This document shows, in pieces, positions 7,453 through 9,105 of a stretch of 9,105 nucleotides of DNA. The stretch covers positions 1 through 9,105 of the forward strand of contig PADF01000026.1 of NCBI GenBank assembly GCA_002702945.1, given 5' to 3'. The notes beneath the pieces are model-generated. The model was not told where the DNA came from. It made no database searches and saw only the letters and a program-made list of their open reading frames with translations. Position numbers and translations under genes: made by a program. Each line of letters starts with the position of its first letter. Position 1 is the stretch's first letter. This DNA is from Methanobacteriota archaeon. GTDB taxonomy: Archaea > Thermoplasmatota > Poseidoniia > Poseidoniales > Poseidoniaceae.

Positions 7453-7573
7453 TGGACCGCCTGTAATGTCCTAGAGTTCTTTGCCTTTGAAATTGACCGT
7501 CAATATTGAGCTTTATGTGCTAATACGCATGGTTAATAACATCTCAGAATTGGCGAATTTAACGGGGTTGTAA
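7453..7573. promoter_or_regulatory. Divergent promoter region between glyS and the reductase gene
   Basis: The 121 bp hold the start regions of two opposite genes. CTTTATGTG at 7511-7519 (CACATAAAG on the other strand) is the best TATA-like element. It lies near the middle, about 60 nt from both starts, so it could serve either direction with leaders of roughly 30-40 nt. GGGGT at 7564-7568 is the likely Shine-Dalgarno for the forward gene, and GGCGGT (reverse strand, about 7456-7461) that for glyS. Transcription starts are inferred only. Confidence 0.45.
7492..7509. promoter_or_regulatory. Overlapping palindromes, possible operator
   Basis: ATTGAC-C-GTCAAT (7492-7504) is a perfect odd palindrome. 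It overlaps the perfect 10-bp palindrome TCAATATTGA (7500-7509). The result is three alternating TTGA-type half sites in 18 bp, between the TATA-like element and the glyS start. In AT-rich DNA such a match has a fair chance of arising randomly. Confidence 0.25.
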
Positions 7574-8674
7574 ATGATGAGTGAATATGATTATGATGTT
7601 GTAATCATAGGTGGCGGTCCGGCAGGAAGTACGGTGGCTAGGTATGCTGCTGAATCAGGAATCAAAACCCTAGTCATAGATGCAAGAAAATCAATAGGTT
7701 CGCCATTGCAATGCGGAGAACTCGTTCCAACAAATGATGAGATGAGACGTCTGTGCCCCGATGTCCCTGATATGGATGATTTATTTCAAACTCCGGATGA
7801 TGCTATATCACGTAGAACAGATATACTTAGTATCATTACGCCATCTGGTAAATCGCTAAAATATGATTTTGAAGGGCTTGTTCTAAATCGGGTTAGGCAT
7901 GATGAAGCTCTTGTTGAGTTGGCTAAAAAATGTGGAGCGGAGTATATGGTGAATTCTTTTATCAATAAAATTGAAGGTAATACAGTTCATATTCGAAATG
8001 GAAAAAGTATTACTGGAAAGGTGATTGTCGGTGCAGGAGGTCATAATGATCCGGTAAGGAGAGCATTTTGGAAAGAGAAGTCACTGAATATACCTGTCAA
8101 ATTTTCTCTCAAGGAAGGGGATTATGGCGAAGATGTAGAGCTACATTTTGGATCAATGGCTCCAGGTGGTTACGCATGGATGTTCCCTAAGTCAAAGGGA
8201 GCAAATATTGGACTAGGGATACAGAAAAAACTAGCCAAAGGTAAATCTTTGAATCTTTTTGCTTCCGAATTCATCGATAAATATGAAGGTGATTCAACAT
8301 TCAATGGTGCTGGTTCATTACCGATGTCTGGAACTATCAAGACATTTGTCAAAGGAAACTATGTCCTAGTAGGTGATTCTGCTGGTATGGTTTTACCTTC
8401 TAATGGGGCTGGAATCACTATTGCGATGATAGGTGGAAGAATCGCTGGCCAAGTTATTTCTAAGCATATCAATGAGGGATTGGAATTGAAAGAATATGAA
8501 AAAATTTGGAAGAAGCAAATGGGAAGAGTGATGCTTAATTCCAAGAGAGCTTTCAAAATTGGAAGTATAATGTTTAGATTACCAGATTGGGTTTTGAATA
8601 TTTTCTTCAATAGATTAACTAAAGGAATTATTTGGAGAGCAGTTACTTGCAGAAGAATGTTTTTGGTAATTTAA
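7574..8674 (+). CDS. Geranylgeranyl reductase family FAD-dependent oxidoreductase
   Basis: Probable digeranylgeranylglycerophospholipid reductase, which saturates isoprenoid double bonds of archaeal membrane lipids using FAD. The N-terminus has a dinucleotide-binding motif, VVIIGGGPAGSTVARYAAE (9-27), with acidic Asp36 at the end of strand 2. LQCGEL (45-50) is the conserved Cys segment near the flavin. VIVGAGGHNDPVRR (150-163) is the second FAD motif. PGGYAWMFP followed by NIGLG (197-215) is the family signature around the substrate cavity. GNYVLVGDSAGMVLPSNGAG (261-280) is the FAD-binding GDSAG block. At 366 aa it is slightly shorter than the usual 380-410, mostly at the C-terminus. Two ATGs in a row (7574, 7577) are possible starts, with GGGGT 5 nt before the first. 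Related enzymes act on chlorophyll or menaquinone side chains, so the exact substrate is inferred. Confidence 0.88.
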   Translation: MMSEYDYDVVIIGGGPAGSTVARYAAESGIKTLVIDARKSIGSPLQCGELVPTNDEMRRLCPDVPDMDDLFQTPDDAISRRTDILSIITPSGKSLKYDFEGLVLNRVRHDEALVELAKKCGAEYMVNSFINKIEGNTVHIRNGKSITGKVIVGAGGHNDPVRRAFWKEKSLNIPVKFSLKEGDYGEDVELHFGSMAPGGYAWMFPKSKGANIGLGIQKKLAKGKSLNLFASEFIDKYEGDSTFNGAGSLPMSGTIKTFVKGNYVLVGDSAGMVLPSNGAGITIAMIGGRIAGQVISKHINEGLELKEYEKIWKKQMGRVMLNSKRAFKIGSIMFRLPDWVLNIFFNRLTKGIIWRAVTCRRMFLVI

Positions 8675-8782
8675 AATGAACTTATCATTTTATCAATATT
8701 TAACATCTAAATCTGTAAATAAAGGCGAAGTTTTCAAGTAGTCGATACTATCGTTACGCAGCATTGGGATAGTGAGAAAAAA
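8675..8782 (+). promoter_or_regulatory. Intergenic region with possible lhr promoter and palindrome
   Basis: AT-rich blocks at 8688-8703 and 8714-8722 are candidate TATA elements, but neither matches TTTATATA closely. CGATA-C-TATCG (8743-8753) is a perfect 11-bp odd palindrome about 30 nt before the helicase start, where a leader or operator would lie. GTGAG at 8772-8776 is a partial Shine-Dalgarno seven bases (six nt) before the ATG. No run of five T marks an obvious terminator for the reductase gene. Confidence 0.3.
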
Positions 8783-9105
8783 ATGCCTGAGATTGAGTAT
8801 CTAGAAACTTCTCATTCCACTGATGAGTTATTGGATAGTCTATGTGCACCAGTTAGAAACTGGTTCAAGGATTCTTTTCCTGACTTCACCCGACCTCAAA
8901 AACTAGCAATTCCAGCAATTATGGAACGTAAAAATCTGTTGTTGTGCTCACCAACAGGTTCAGGAAAAACATTGACTGCTTTTCTAACCATTATTGATAA
9001 ATTAGTGAGGCTTGCTCTTGATAATAAATTAGAGAAAAAGGTTCATTGTGTTTACATATCGCCAATAAAAGCCCTTGCTAATGATATTGAGAGAAATCTA
9101 ATAGG
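8783..9105 (+). CDS. Lhr-type DEAD/DEAH-box helicase, 3' end outside the window
   Basis: The first 107 codons of a superfamily 2 ATP-dependent helicase of the large helicase-related (Lhr) group, involved in DNA repair or recombination. The sequence VRNWFKDSFPDFTRPQKLAI (24-43) holds the Q-motif region with Gln39. LLCSPTGSGKTLTAF (53-67) is motif I (Walker A), with Lys62 and Thr63. YISPIKALANDIERNL (91-106) is motif Ia, whose SPxKALxND wording is typical of Lhr. The frame is open from 8723, but the ATG at 8783 is the first ATG and starts just before the conserved region. The gene continues past the right edge, so the DEAH box and C-terminal domains cannot be judged. Other SF2 helicases with a similar N-terminus are less likely. 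Confidence 0.88.
   Translation, partial: MPEIEYLETSHSTDELLDSLCAPVRNWFKDSFPDFTRPQKLAIPAIMERKNLLLCSPTGSGKTLTAFLTIIDKLVRLALDNKLEKKVHCVYISPIKALANDIERNLI

Noticed and set aside
7184..7474. Forward 96-aa open frame opposite the start of glyS
   Set aside because: It covers the antisense of conserved GlyRS residues including motif 1. It has no family resemblance.
8170..8610. Reverse open frames inside the reductase gene (60 and 83 aa)
   Set aside because: They mirror the conserved FAD-binding and family-signature regions of the forward gene.

Overview
The window reads as a piece of an archaeal chromosome, AT-rich in both coding and intergenic DNA and tightly packed. The replication factor C large subunit and the geranylgeranyl reductase-type flavoprotein point to Archaea. 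The dimeric-type glycyl-tRNA synthetase and the Lhr-type helicase fit that. Gene style, low GC and the acidic RfcL tail suggest a planktonic marine euryarchaeon (Marine Group II/III, Poseidoniales-like). That finer placement is inference from memory, not a search result.

Layout. Positions 1-4183 hold a forward cluster. It starts with the 3' part of a gene for a probably exported transglutaminase-like protein, followed by trkA (1137-2555) and trkH (about 2558-4183), the regulatory and membrane parts of a Trk potassium uptake system. The three genes are 4 nt and 2 nt apart, and each downstream Shine-Dalgarno lies in the end of the gene before it. trkH then meets rfcL tail to tail with a 4-base overlap. 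rfcL (4180-5709) and glyS (5782-7452) form a reverse-strand pair: clamp-loader large subunit and glycyl-tRNA synthetase. A 121-bp divergent promoter region (7453-7573) separates glyS from a forward gene for a geranylgeranyl reductase family flavoprotein (7574-8674). After a 108-bp gap, the first 107 codons of an Lhr-type helicase run off the right edge.

The genes are mostly housekeeping: potassium homeostasis, replication, translation, lipid maturation and repair. I see no mobile element, CRISPR array, tRNA, rRNA or phage gene. The least ordinary part is the left end, where a transglutaminase-fold protein with an EF-hand-like calcium loop appears to be translationally coupled to the potassium transporter. 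Smaller points of interest are a Cys-bearing insertion in the first TrkH pore loop, a degenerate second nucleotide-binding motif in TrkA, a clamp-binding peptide cut short at the RfcL C-terminus, and short palindromes in the promoter regions. I found no convincing evidence of a wholly new system.
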